From the IMG/VR virus record IMGVR_UViG_3300009788_000153, positions 1-45,581 of that record: a DNA stretch of 45,581 bases; one strand, given 5' to 3'. Origin of the DNA: a virus. Shown piece by piece: positions 1-6,762 of the stretch. The notes below the pieces were generated by a model that did no database searches, was not told the origin of the DNA, and saw only the letters and a list, made by a program, of their open reading frames with translations. Every line of letters begins with the position of its first letter. The first letter of the stretch is position 1. The translations under genes were made by a program, and so were the position numbers.

Positions 1-15
1 ATTTAGATCGCGAAC
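1..15. repeat. Terminal direct repeat, left copy
   Basis: The 15 bases ATTTAGATCGCGAAC open the window and also close it at 45567-45581. This shows that the two ends overlap, so the molecule is circular or has redundant or cohesive ends. It lies 276 bases upstream of the small terminase gene, about where the lambda family keeps its cos site. Assembly overlap, cohesive ends and an attachment core cannot be told apart from sequence alone. Confidence 0.8.
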
Positions 16-51
16 CTCATATGAGCGCATGTGACAACCTGTTTGTAAAGC

Positions 52-80
52 TTTACATTGCTTGACAGGTATGTAATAAT
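52..80 (+). promoter_or_regulatory. Candidate late promoter upstream of terS
   Basis: TTTACA (52-57) and AATAAT (75-80) are separated by 17 bases. Each differs from the sigma70 consensus at one position, and the -10 is preceded by TGT, giving an extended -10. Transcription would start near 87 and run into the terminase genes. This is a sequence match only. Confidence 0.5.
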
Positions 81-102
81 AGGGGGCATGAAGTATGAAA
101 TG

Positions 103-144
103 TCTATATATAGTATGCCTCCAGGAGCCTCTATATGTAGTATG
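103..144. repeat. Tandem 15-bp repeats upstream of terS (possible TerS-binding sites)
   Basis: TCTATATATAGTATG (103-117) and TCTATATGTAGTATG (130-144) differ at one base and are spaced 27 bases apart. Shorter AGTATG elements lie at about 92 and 251. In lambda, small-terminase R sites are repeated between cosN and nu1, and the position here is equivalent. They could equally be operators for the promoter at 52-80. Confidence 0.45.
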
Positions 145-290
145 TCAGTTGCAGGATCCTCCAGCCGGGACAAGCAAATCATCCATCAGGCTGTCCTTTC
201 GTTATTTCTCAGCCCTTTAAATCAGGCTGGCTCCTCCGCGGAGTCCATGGAGTATGGAGATATTCAAGGCAGATCCAGGCAGGTGGGGCC

Positions 291-935
291 ATGGAGTTAG
301 TCTCCAGATCTAAAGTGGCCAAGCGCGCCGGTGTCACAAGGCAGGCTGTTGGAGCCGCTGTTGTGGCTGGCAACCTCCGTCTGGTTGGAGAGGGGAGGAC
401 TGCCAAGATTGATCTCCATGACAAGCTGACTCAGGAGTACATCCTTGATCAGAATGCTCAGCGCAAACCGTCTGACCAGGGAAAGATCCAGGCTGATGAG
501 ATCAAGACTGCCGGCTCGAGCCAGGGCAAGAGAGAGGCCTTGCCTCCACAAGGGCCAAGCACTTTGCCGGATCTCCAGACCGCAACGGATGAGCAGATGA
601 GGGCCTTGACCAGACACGATATTGACAGGTATATCCTCCTTGAAAAACTGACAGCCCAGCAGTTAAAAAATAAACAGGATAGGAATTTGTTAATATCCAG
701 AAAAATTGTGAGGGAGGCTTTTGGGAAATTATATCAGGTTGACAATACTCAACTCAAAACATTGTCAACCAGGCTCTCTCCGGAGATCGCCTCTGTGACA
801 AAAGTGGATGCGCCTGAGACCATTCTCAAGATTGAGGAGTTGATAGAAAATGAAGTGTTTAGAACATTGAAGCATATTAAATTAATATTAAATAAAACTT
901 ATAAGCAAATGGAACTCAGCCCTCTTGCTGACTGA
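291..935 (+). CDS. Terminase small subunit (Nu1-like)
   Basis: The 214-residue protein begins with a predicted winged helix-turn-helix (about residues 3-45; SKVAKRAGVTRQAVGAAV), the kind of domain small terminases use to bind packaging sites. A polar linker follows, then a helical C-terminal half (about 105-210) likely to oligomerise and contact the large subunit. The start is ATG 291, just after a GGTGG element. It overlaps the large-subunit gene by 11 bases, the usual terS-terL arrangement. The role is inferred from the DNA-binding N-terminus and position; the family is diverse and sequence similarity is weak. Confidence 0.75.
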   Translation: MELVSRSKVAKRAGVTRQAVGAAVVAGNLRLVGEGRTAKIDLHDKLTQEYILDQNAQRKPSDQGKIQADEIKTAGSSQGKREALPPQGPSTLPDLQTATDEQMRALTRHDIDRYILLEKLTAQQLKNKQDRNLLISRKIVREAFGKLYQVDNTQLKTLSTRLSPEIASVTKVDAPETILKIEELIENEVFRTLKHIKLILNKTYKQMELSPLAD

Positions 936-2868
936 TCAAGGATTCCTGATAGAGCAAAATGAGTCCAAGCCTGTGGATCCTCCGCAGGAAAAGATATCAG
1001 AATATATTGAGGGCAAGAGGCTCCTCCCTCCAGGCACACCTTTTGCAGGCCCCTGGCAAAATTCGAGGACTCCTTATTCAGTTGAGCTCATGGATAATAT
1101 GAGTCCGTTTTCCCCTGTTCAATATCAGTCCATAATGAAAGCTGCCCAGCTTGGAATAACAGCCGCAATTGAATGCATAATTGCATATTGGATGGATGAG
1201 AATCCCACAGAGATCATGTATGTCAGTGCCAATGAGGGGCTATTGATAAAATGGTCAGAGAAAAGACTTGAGGCCTTGATTGATTCCTGTGGATTCAGGC
1301 ATAAAATATTTGCCCAGACGGAAAATAAAAGATCCAGGAGGACCGGAGACAAGATGTTTTCCAAGCATTTCCTTGGAGGCGCTCTTGATATGGTGACTGC
1401 CCGGTCCGGAGCCGGCCTCAGATCCGAGACAAAAAGACTGGCCATTGTTGATGAGGCAGATGGAGCGCCAAAGATATTGCCCGGAGATGATGGGCCATAT
1501 CTGGACAGTATTCATGCAAGGACAAATGCCTGGGGCCATAAAAGAAAAGTCACTGAGAATTCCACTCCTACAACATTTGAGGGGTTGATCCATGAGCGTT
1601 TTTTATTGGGAGACCAGCGGATATTTGCTGTCCCTTGTCCGCTTTGCGGAGAGCTGCAGCCTTTGGAATTTGACAAAATCCATCCGGACACAGAGGGTGG
1701 ACTCTTGCATAATGTTTATTATCTCTGTATAAAATGCAATGATGCAATATTCAATCATAATAAAACCTCAATGCTTAATGGGGGATTCTGGGATCCGCAA
1801 GCCACAGCCACAATGAAACATCATAGATCATATCAGATGGGTGCTCAATATTCTCCAGTGGGGATGTTTTCATGGATGGAATTGTATCAGAAATATTTAG
1901 AGGCAAAAGAGAAACCGGATGGCATGAAAAGTTTTACAAATTTATATCTGGGCCTGCCTTACAAGGAGACTGGAGCGCGGCCTGATCTGGAAAAGACGCT
2001 CAAGCTTGTTGGCGCTTATGATGAGAAAACTATACCTGATGGAGTCCTCTGGCTCACAATGGCTGTTGATGTGCAACGTGGATCAGAAACTGATGTCCAT
2101 AATCCGGCGCGTCTCGAGCTGGAGATTCTTGGCATGGGGGCCGGTTACAGATCATGGTCCATTTTATACAAGGTATTTGAGGGCGCTGTTGATGATCCTT
2201 TCTCCGGAGCCTGGGAGGATCTTGCTGACTGGCTGGAGCAAGGAGGCGCTATCTATGAGCGGAGTGATGGAATGGAATTTGTTGTCCAGATCGGATTTGT
2301 TGACTCAGGGGATGGAGAGAATTATGATGCTGTTTTCAGATGGTGTGGACGGTTTGATAATATCTTCCCATGCAAAGGCTTTGGCGCTATAGCGAAAAGG
2401 AAAGGGGAGAAAGGTGATGAGGTTGGGATCCATAACTTTAAACGCTATAGAGCCCAGACAACAACCAGATCCGGAGGTGCGCTTTTCTATGAGGTTTCAA
2501 CCAACTATTACAAGGGCCATATTTATAATAATTTAAAGATCGAGAGAGAGGGGGATCCTACAAAAAAGCAGAGGCCAGGATTCTGTGATTTCCCCAGGCT
2601 CCGTGGACCCAGATATTTTGAGATGTTGACAGCTGAGGAGCGAAGAAAGGACGGCAGTTTCTACCACGGAGGCCGGCGCAATGAGGCGCTTGACATCAGA
2701 GTCTATGGCATCTGTGCCTCAGATGTCTGGCTGGATGCCAAGGTCCTTGAGGCCAAGGCCACAGCCAAGTCCAATGGAGCAACCCCTGCCCAGGTCCAGA
2801 TGATCAACCACAAGGCCGTCATTGAGAGAATAGAGCTCAACACAGCCCGGAGCATTACAAATGATTAA
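925..2868 (+). CDS. Terminase large subunit (GpA/lambda type)
   Basis: ATP-driven packaging motor and nuclease, 647 residues, a normal size for the GpA family. The N-terminal ATPase has a deviant Walker A at 72-80 (KAAQLGITA), which keeps the first lysine but lacks a final one, and a Walker B at 171-177 (RLAIVDE). Paired cysteines at 238/241 and 268/271 look like a zinc knuckle. The nuclease domain starts near 375 with an acidic strand (AVDVQRG, Asp382). GpA-type enzymes usually cut at cos, which fits the packaging-site repeats upstream. The start is a TTG overlapping terS by 11 bases; GTG at 973 is an alternative. A clear promoter lies about 95 bases downstream, so the next genes can be expressed separately. 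Confidence 0.95.
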   Translation: MLTDQGFLIEQNESKPVDPPQEKISEYIEGKRLLPPGTPFAGPWQNSRTPYSVELMDNMSPFSPVQYQSIMKAAQLGITAAIECIIAYWMDENPTEIMYVSANEGLLIKWSEKRLEALIDSCGFRHKIFAQTENKRSRRTGDKMFSKHFLGGALDMVTARSGAGLRSETKRLAIVDEADGAPKILPGDDGPYLDSIHARTNAWGHKRKVTENSTPTTFEGLIHERFLLGDQRIFAVPCPLCGELQPLEFDKIHPDTEGGLLHNVYYLCIKCNDAIFNHNKTSMLNGGFWDPQATATMKHHRSYQMGAQYSPVGMFSWMELYQKYLEAKEKPDGMKSFTNLYLGLPYKETGARPDLEKTLKLVGAYDEKTIPDGVLWLTMAVDVQRGSETDVHNPARLELEILGMGAGYRSWSILYKVFEGAVDDPFSGAWEDLADWLEQGGAIYERSDGMEFVVQIGFVDSGDGENYDAVFRWCGRFDNIFPCKGFGAIAKRKGEKGDEVGIHNFKRYRAQTTTRSGGALFYEVSTNYYKGHIYNNLKIEREGDPTKKQRPGFCDFPRLRGPRYFEMLTAEERRKDGSFYHGGRRNEALDIRVYGICASDVWLDAKVLEAKATAKSNGATPAQVQMINHKAVIERIELNTARSITND

Positions 2869-2962
2869 GCCCTTTCCTGCCTGATATTCTTCATATGGGA
2901 TATCCCCCTAATACATAACAAATCATTAATATCAAATAATATTTCCGGCCTCCGTTTTCCGC

Positions 2963-2992
2963 TTGACATTTCTATTATATTATGAGTATAAT
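2963..2992 (+). promoter_or_regulatory. Promoter with embedded operator, cargo operon
   Basis: TTGACA (2963-2968), 18 bases, TATAAT (2987-2992): both hexamers are perfect sigma70 consensus. Overlapping the spacer and -10 is the dyad ATTATATT-ATG-AGTATAAT (2974-2992), with one mismatch between arms. The same dyad, in the same orientation and place, occurs in the promoters at 39166-39195 and 44730-44758. A repressor bound here would block RNA polymerase. Upstream, GGGATATCCC (2897-2906) is a separate 10-bp palindrome of unknown role. Confidence 0.8.
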
Positions 2993-3039
2993 ATAAACAA
3001 GATGAGGGACAGGGATAACATAAACCAGGAGGGAACTAA

Positions 3040-3264
3040 ATGAAAACAGCATATGCGATACACCCGGCCCTTAAGAATGCCAAAGGAGAGTATATACCCA
3101 TCATTGTGAAGGAAGGACAGACAGGTTATTATCTCACTGATTGGGCATGGGGCAAAGATCTTGATGAGGCAGAGAAAATAGCAAGGGCCAAGAATAGAGC
3201 CATGGGCATATCTGATGCATTGACCCAGCGTTTAATCCTTGCTTCTATGAGAGAGAGTCTCTAA
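3040..3264 (+). CDS. Small protein of unknown function, first gene of cargo operon
   Basis: A 74-residue protein starting at ATG 3040, nine bases after a strong CAGGAGGG ribosome-binding site and about 45 bases after the operator-bearing promoter. It contains an aromatic, charged middle (YYLTDWAWGKDLDEAEKIA) and a basic C-terminal helix. There is no signal peptide or membrane segment. It overlaps the next gene by one base, so the two are translationally coupled and may work together. I do not recognise a family; the small single domain resembles other phage accessory proteins. Confidence 0.65.
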   Translation: MKTAYAIHPALKNAKGEYIPIIVKEGQTGYYLTDWAWGKDLDEAEKIARAKNRAMGISDALTQRLILASMRESL

Positions 3265-4166
3265 TGGCAAAGCTAACCATTCTGAGTTTTGGGGGAGGGC
3301 AGGACAGCACTGCCCTCCTATACAAATATATCTATGATGCAGACTTCCGCGCCAAGTATGCTCCGGAGGACTTCCTTGTGATCATGTCTGACACTGGAGA
3401 TGAGCATGGCTCCACATATAAGCATGTGCATTTCACTGAGCAGCTCTGCAAGGAGCACTCTATCCGTTTGGTATTCATTACTGAGGACATGGGATATCAT
3501 GGATCCTGGGGCAACCTGAGATCCTTCATGAGGAGGACCAATACAATATTCTCCAAGGCTTTTCCAAAGACATGCACTGACAAGCTCAAGCTCAGGCCCA
3601 TTTATAATTACCTTGAAGATCATATCAAGCGGACATATTACTATGGCCCAGATATTCCCTCAAGTCCAAAGATGGCTTACAAGGAATTTGCAGCTACTCA
3701 TGGAAAGATTGATGTCATGATTGGCATAGCTAAGGGAGAGGAAAAGCGCCTGCCGGATCCAGCCAAAGCAGACAAGCTCCCGAAGTGGCAGCAGGCCTCC
3801 ATCAACAAAGTGTATCCTCTGATTGATCTGGGCTTGGACCGGCAGGGCTGTCAGGATTATATCCGCTCTGTGGGCCATGCAGTGCCATCTCCGAGCAATT
3901 GTGTACTCTGCCCATGGCTCAATGAGACTGAGCTTGTTTATCTCTATAAATTCCACAGGACGGATTATGAGGAGTGGGTACAGCTCGAGCAAAACAAGCT
4001 GGATGCCAATGCTCATATGGGAGATAAAAACCTTGGAGTCTGGGGATCCAGAAAGACCCTCCCTCAGAAACTTGAGGAGGCCCTTGAGAAACACGGCCAC
4101 ATGACTGATGAGGCCCTGCAGGAATATAAAATGAGCCATGGCCATTGTGTGGCCAGTAAGTATTAA
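3264..4166 (+). CDS. PAPS-reductase-like ATP pyrophosphatase family protein
   Basis: A 300-residue protein with the PP-loop signature of N-type ATP pyrophosphatases near its start (SFGGGQDS, 8-15). This is the adenylating loop seen in PAPS reductases, DndC and thiolation enzymes. Cysteines in the C-terminal half (CVLCPW, near 212-217, plus TCTDK near 113) could bind metal or sulfur. Phage members of this family are common but mostly uncharacterised. It may activate a substrate for sulfur transfer or reduction; DndC-like phosphorothioation is less likely because no DndB, D or E homologue is present. It is coupled to the preceding small gene (ATGG/TAATGG overlap). Confidence 0.8.
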   Translation: MAKLTILSFGGGQDSTALLYKYIYDADFRAKYAPEDFLVIMSDTGDEHGSTYKHVHFTEQLCKEHSIRLVFITEDMGYHGSWGNLRSFMRRTNTIFSKAFPKTCTDKLKLRPIYNYLEDHIKRTYYYGPDIPSSPKMAYKEFAATHGKIDVMIGIAKGEEKRLPDPAKADKLPKWQQASINKVYPLIDLGLDRQGCQDYIRSVGHAVPSPSNCVLCPWLNETELVYLYKFHRTDYEEWVQLEQNKLDANAHMGDKNLGVWGSRKTLPQKLEEALEKHGHMTDEALQEYKMSHGHCVASKY

Positions 4167-4177
4167 AGGAGGATCAG

Positions 4178-4384
4178 ATGGCACTGACAGCTGAAAAAAG
4201 AGCAGAGCTAGATAATGGGATCTTTGATGATTGGTCTGAGGCATTTGCTGTCTGCAGAGAGGGTAACACCCCTTTAATTGTCAGGGAGATCAAAGAGACA
4301 GGCCAGAAAGGCAAATGGAAAATATTTCCCTCTGGCCATTGCAAGCGCTGGCAGAATGGTATCTGGATAAAGGATCTGGGATAG
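4178..4384 (+). CDS. Small hypothetical protein
   Basis: A 68-residue protein with a good ribosome-binding site (AAAGGAGG, six bases before ATG 4178). It starts with a short acidic helix, then a compact, probably beta-rich segment ending in aromatic residues (HCKRWQNGIWIKDLG). No membrane segment or signal peptide is present and I do not recognise it. It lies 11 bases after the PP-loop gene and 13 before the next, so it is part of the same transcript. Confidence 0.55.
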   Translation: MALTAEKRAELDNGIFDDWSEAFAVCREGNTPLIVREIKETGQKGKWKIFPSGHCKRWQNGIWIKDLG

Positions 4385-4397
4385 GAGGGATGAGATA

Positions 4398-4724
4398 ATG
4401 TTTACGAGAAAATATACAGATGAGATTTATGAGAAATATTGGGAGCCAGGGTTTGAATGGATGAGCGAAGAAGGATTTTATAAAGCTGTCCATGTTATAG
4501 CCAAAGACCTTGAAGAAGCAGGCAAGGAAGCAAGCAATTGTTATCTGGAAGAAGTAGCTAGAAATATAGTGCTTGCAAAAACTCTCAAAGAGGCTGAGGG
4601 CCTGTTACGCTCATATCTTGCTCAGACACAAAAGCCCATTCCTGATGATATAGATGTGCTTGTAAAGCATTTGAGGGAAGATGTTATAATATTTCTCAAC
4701 AAGCAAGAGGGAGGCTCGATATGA
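4398..4724 (+). CDS. Helical hypothetical protein
   Basis: A 108-residue, mostly helical, acidic protein with alternating charged and aliphatic residues, probably a small helical bundle. It follows AGGAGGG and starts at ATG 4398. Its end overlaps the lipoprotein gene by four bases (ATGA type), showing coupling in the operon. There are no transmembrane segments or catalytic motifs that I recognise. Confidence 0.6.
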   Translation: MFTRKYTDEIYEKYWEPGFEWMSEEGFYKAVHVIAKDLEEAGKEASNCYLEEVARNIVLAKTLKEAEGLLRSYLAQTQKPIPDDIDVLVKHLREDVIIFLNKQEGGSI

Positions 4725-5299
4725 GAGACGGCATAAACATTTTCATTTGTATTTTAATCATCATAGGATGTCTATTTCTTCTAGCCGGTTGCGGCTCAGG
4801 GGATAGTGTTCCCCCCCAGGGTAACGGATCTGGAGAGGATCCTCCTCCCATGGCTATCAACAGCATTGCTTTGACTTGCCTGGATGTGGACAATGACCGG
4901 ACCTGTGAGGCTCAGCTCGAGGCCTCCGGCATATTCAACTCCGGCGCTGTCAAGATCTCAGGCTCCCCCATGCCTGCAGACTATCTCAACTTAGAAATGA
5001 AAAGCACGCTGGAGGCCAGGGCCTCAGTATTCCTTTATTCAATGATATCCATCTCAGGATGCGGAGACCAGCCCCTGGCCTTTGACGCTGTGAACATAGA
5101 GCCTGGAGAGACCGTCTCATATTCGGAGGCCCTCTGGGGTTTCCGTTGTGGATCCCCTGACTTTAATGAGCTTGTCATGACCATCTATAATGCAGCGCAT
5201 TTCAACCCCTGGGATTATCCCTCTGCATATGTATATCCCAGAGACCAGGCTATTGCAAATGCCGTTGTCAGATGGCAGAATACAGGATCCGGAGGATGA
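4721..5299 (+). CDS. Predicted lipoprotein
   Basis: A 192-residue exported protein. A short polar N-terminus and a hydrophobic core (IFICILIIIGCLFLL) lead to the lipobox LAGC, so Cys24 is the predicted lipidated residue. The next residues, Gly-Ser, do not include the Asp that retains lipoproteins in the inner membrane of enterobacteria. A Gly/Pro/Ser linker follows, then a domain with four further cysteines that could form disulfides, fitting an extracytoplasmic location. Phage lipoproteins often block superinfection or inhibit receptors, but nothing here proves that. Its linker codons contain a 22-base sequence that recurs in the origin region (see 4805-4826). Confidence 0.8.
   Translation: MRDGINIFICILIIIGCLFLLAGCGSGDSVPPQGNGSGEDPPPMAINSIALTCLDVDNDRTCEAQLEASGIFNSGAVKISGSPMPADYLNLEMKSTLEARASVFLYSMISISGCGDQPLAFDAVNIEPGETVSYSEALWGFRCGSPDFNELVMTIYNAAHFNPWDYPSAYVYPRDQAIANAVVRWQNTGSGG
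4805..4826 (+). repeat. 22-bp exact copy of the origin iteron
   Basis: Twenty-two bases beginning AGTGTTCC and ending AGGGTAACG are identical to 44278-44299 inside the O-like gene, in the same reading frame (both encode SVPPQGN). A chance match this long is improbable in a 45-kb genome. It may be a second initiator site or a recombination trace. Confidence 0.75.
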
Positions 5300-5300
5300 T

Positions 5301-5501
5301 ATGGATCAGATAGATATACAAGAAATGAAAAATGTTATTGATGGACTACTGGATCTGGCTGTCCCTCACGCCAAAGCCATCAGGGCATATTTTAATGCAT
5401 TGATTGATCAGGGATTTAATGAGGATCAAGCTCTCAGGATCGTGATGAGACATGGAGTGATCCCTCCCTATGGCAACGCACCTGAGATAAAAGGAGGATG
5501 A
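5301..5501 (+). CDS. Small helical hypothetical protein
   Basis: A 66-residue acidic, helical protein. ATG 5301 is preferred over the longer frame from 5190 because a GGAGG element lies five bases upstream and the lipoprotein gene ends just before it. The C-terminal part (DEDQ-type helix followed by RHGVIPPYG) resembles the small helical folds common in phage accessory genes. No family is recognised. It overlaps the next gene by four bases. Confidence 0.6.
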   Translation: MDQIDIQEMKNVIDGLLDLAVPHAKAIRAYFNALIDQGFNEDQALRIVMRHGVIPPYGNAPEIKGG

Positions 5502-5998
5502 GCATTATAAAAGAAGATGCTCCAGAGAATCTGACACATAAGGAACTTGTAAAGGCCACAGCGCGTTGGCTTGAGAATAATTATAGATCCCCTCTGAAAT
5601 GTTCCATTGTCATTGCTGAATTGAAAACCGCAAACAGTGAGACTCCGGATGTGATTGGATTCAGGTATGGCAATTCAATTCTTGTTGAGTGCAAAGTTTC
5701 CCGCGCGGATTTTCTGTCTGATAAGAAAAAGCATTTCAGGCAAGAGCCATCACAAGGCATGGGAGACAAGAGATATTACATAGCTCCTAAAGGTAAGATC
5801 AAACCTCATGAGCTCCCTGACAAATGGGGCCTCTTTGAAATATATGACAGTGGTATTATTAAGATGATCAAAGAGGCTGAGTTATTTGATGAGGTTGATA
5901 AACATTCAGAGATAATAGTCTTGGCATCTGTAATCAGGAGACTTGAAATATCAACAGCCGTATTTGTGCGGCCAGAGGAGCTAGATAATGGGAGTTAG
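5498..5998 (+). CDS. MmcB-like / PD-(D/E)XK-type nuclease fold protein
   Basis: A 166-residue protein with a restriction-nuclease-like core: an acidic strand (ETPDVIGF) followed by a strand with the E-x-K pair (ILVECKVSRADF, Glu68 and Lys70). It then has the conserved phage-family signature GMGDKRYYIAP and the WGLFEIYDSG strand. Related proteins are described as MmcB-type DNA repair proteins or putative nucleases. It probably binds or cuts DNA; the metal site Asp-(x)n-Glu-x-Lys appears intact. The ribosome-binding site abuts ATG 5498, an unusually short spacing. Confidence 0.7.
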   Translation: MSIIKEDAPENLTHKELVKATARWLENNYRSPLKCSIVIAELKTANSETPDVIGFRYGNSILVECKVSRADFLSDKKKHFRQEPSQGMGDKRYYIAPKGKIKPHELPDKWGLFEIYDSGIIKMIKEAELFDEVDKHSEIIVLASVIRRLEISTAVFVRPEELDNGS

Positions 5999-6401
5999 AT
6001 CTATAGTGATGGACCGGGAGGCACTGTCAAAGCCATGTGAGGAAGTTGGGCATATTAATGATGTGCAGGCTGTGATAAAAAATCTGATTGACACAGCGCG
6101 CTCTCAGCCCACTTGCGCCGGCCTTGCCGCCAACCAGATAGGATACAAGGCCAGAGTTTTTGTTGTGAAGATCCGCGGCAAGTTCCTGCATTTTGTAAAT
6201 CCCTCATTCTTTCCCACAGGACCGGCCATGGTATCCTTTAAGGAGAGCTGCCTGAGCTTTCCAGGCCAGATCACAGAGACAAAGCGCCATGCTCAGATAG
6301 CTGCCTATGGAAATAAAAAAGGCAAGAAACTAATCCTCTCAGGCATTGAGGCAATTGCCTTTCAACATGAGCTTGATCATCTGGATGGTATCTGTATTTA
6401 A
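5988..6401 (+). CDS. def: Phage peptide deformylase
   Basis: Removes the formyl group from N-terminal methionine of new proteins. All three family motifs are present: motif 1 CAGLAANQ (43-50, oxyanion Gln50), motif 2 ESCLS (metal ligand Cys88) and motif 3 QHELDH (His127, Glu128, His131). At 137 residues it ends right after motif 3 and lacks the C-terminal extension of bacterial enzymes, as phage deformylases typically do. It starts at ATG 5988 behind GAGGAG and overlaps the nuclease-like gene. As last gene of the cargo operon it may sustain translation during infection. Confidence 0.95.
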   Translation: MGVRSIVMDREALSKPCEEVGHINDVQAVIKNLIDTARSQPTCAGLAANQIGYKARVFVVKIRGKFLHFVNPSFFPTGPAMVSFKESCLSFPGQITETKRHAQIAAYGNKKGKKLILSGIEAIAFQHELDHLDGICI

Positions 6402-6431
6402 TTCAATAATTCCAGCATCTTAATTAATAAG

Positions 6432-6460
6432 TAGACTTTTTACTATATTTAATTTATAAT
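6432..6460 (+). promoter_or_regulatory. Candidate promoter for a leaderless connector transcript
   Basis: TAGACT (6432-6437), 17 bases, TATAAT (6455-6460). The -10 ends eight bases before ATG 6469, and no Shine-Dalgarno sequence is visible, so a transcript starting about seven bases after the -10 would have almost no leader. It would restart head-gene transcription after the cargo operon. Confidence 0.45.
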
Positions 6461-6468
6461 CTATCCAT

Positions 6469-6762
6469 ATGATTTGCTTAACAGCGGAAGAAAGAGCGGA
6501 GATACAAGCCCAGATAGTTATCCTGGAGGCGCGCCTGACAGCCCTCAATGCCGCATACCTCTCAGGATCCGTGGAGGTCAAGATGTATTCCCTTGATACT
6601 AATGAGGGAAAGCAAACCACAACATTCAGATCCTTGAAGGAATTGCAAGAGGCTGTTGAGTCAACCGAATCCAGACTGAATTCCTTGAGGCGCAAACTCA
6701 GGGGCCAGGGTAATACCAACATGAGGCTCCAGAGACATGGACCATTCAGGAGATGTTGTTGA
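6469..6762 (+). CDS. Head-tail connector-like small protein (gpW position)
   Basis: A 97-residue protein: an N-terminal helix (LTAEERAEIQAQIVILEARLTA), a short beta segment containing TFRSLKELQEAVEST, then a basic C-terminal tail. Small helical proteins of this kind sit between large terminase and portal in lambda-like genomes, where gpW completes the head. The role here rests on that position and the similar helix-strand-helix pattern. ATG 6469 has no ribosome-binding site but a TATAAT just upstream. The stop overlaps the portal ATG by one base. Confidence 0.6.
   Translation: MICLTAEERAEIQAQIVILEARLTALNAAYLSGSVEVKMYSLDTNEGKQTTTFRSLKELQEAVESTESRLNSLRRKLRGQGNTNMRLQRHGPFRRCC

Noticed and set aside
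58-300. Plus-strand ORF of 80 codons upstream of terS
   Set aside because: It starts with TTG, covers the putative promoter and packaging repeats, ends inside terS and has no recognisable protein pattern.
2897-2906. Palindrome GGGATATCCC as terminator of terL
   Set aside because: There is no loop or T tract; it could be an operator but nothing else supports that.
3264-4166. DndC-type phosphorothioation enzyme
   Set aside because: The PP-loop is shared by many families and no DndB, DndD or DndE homologue is present.
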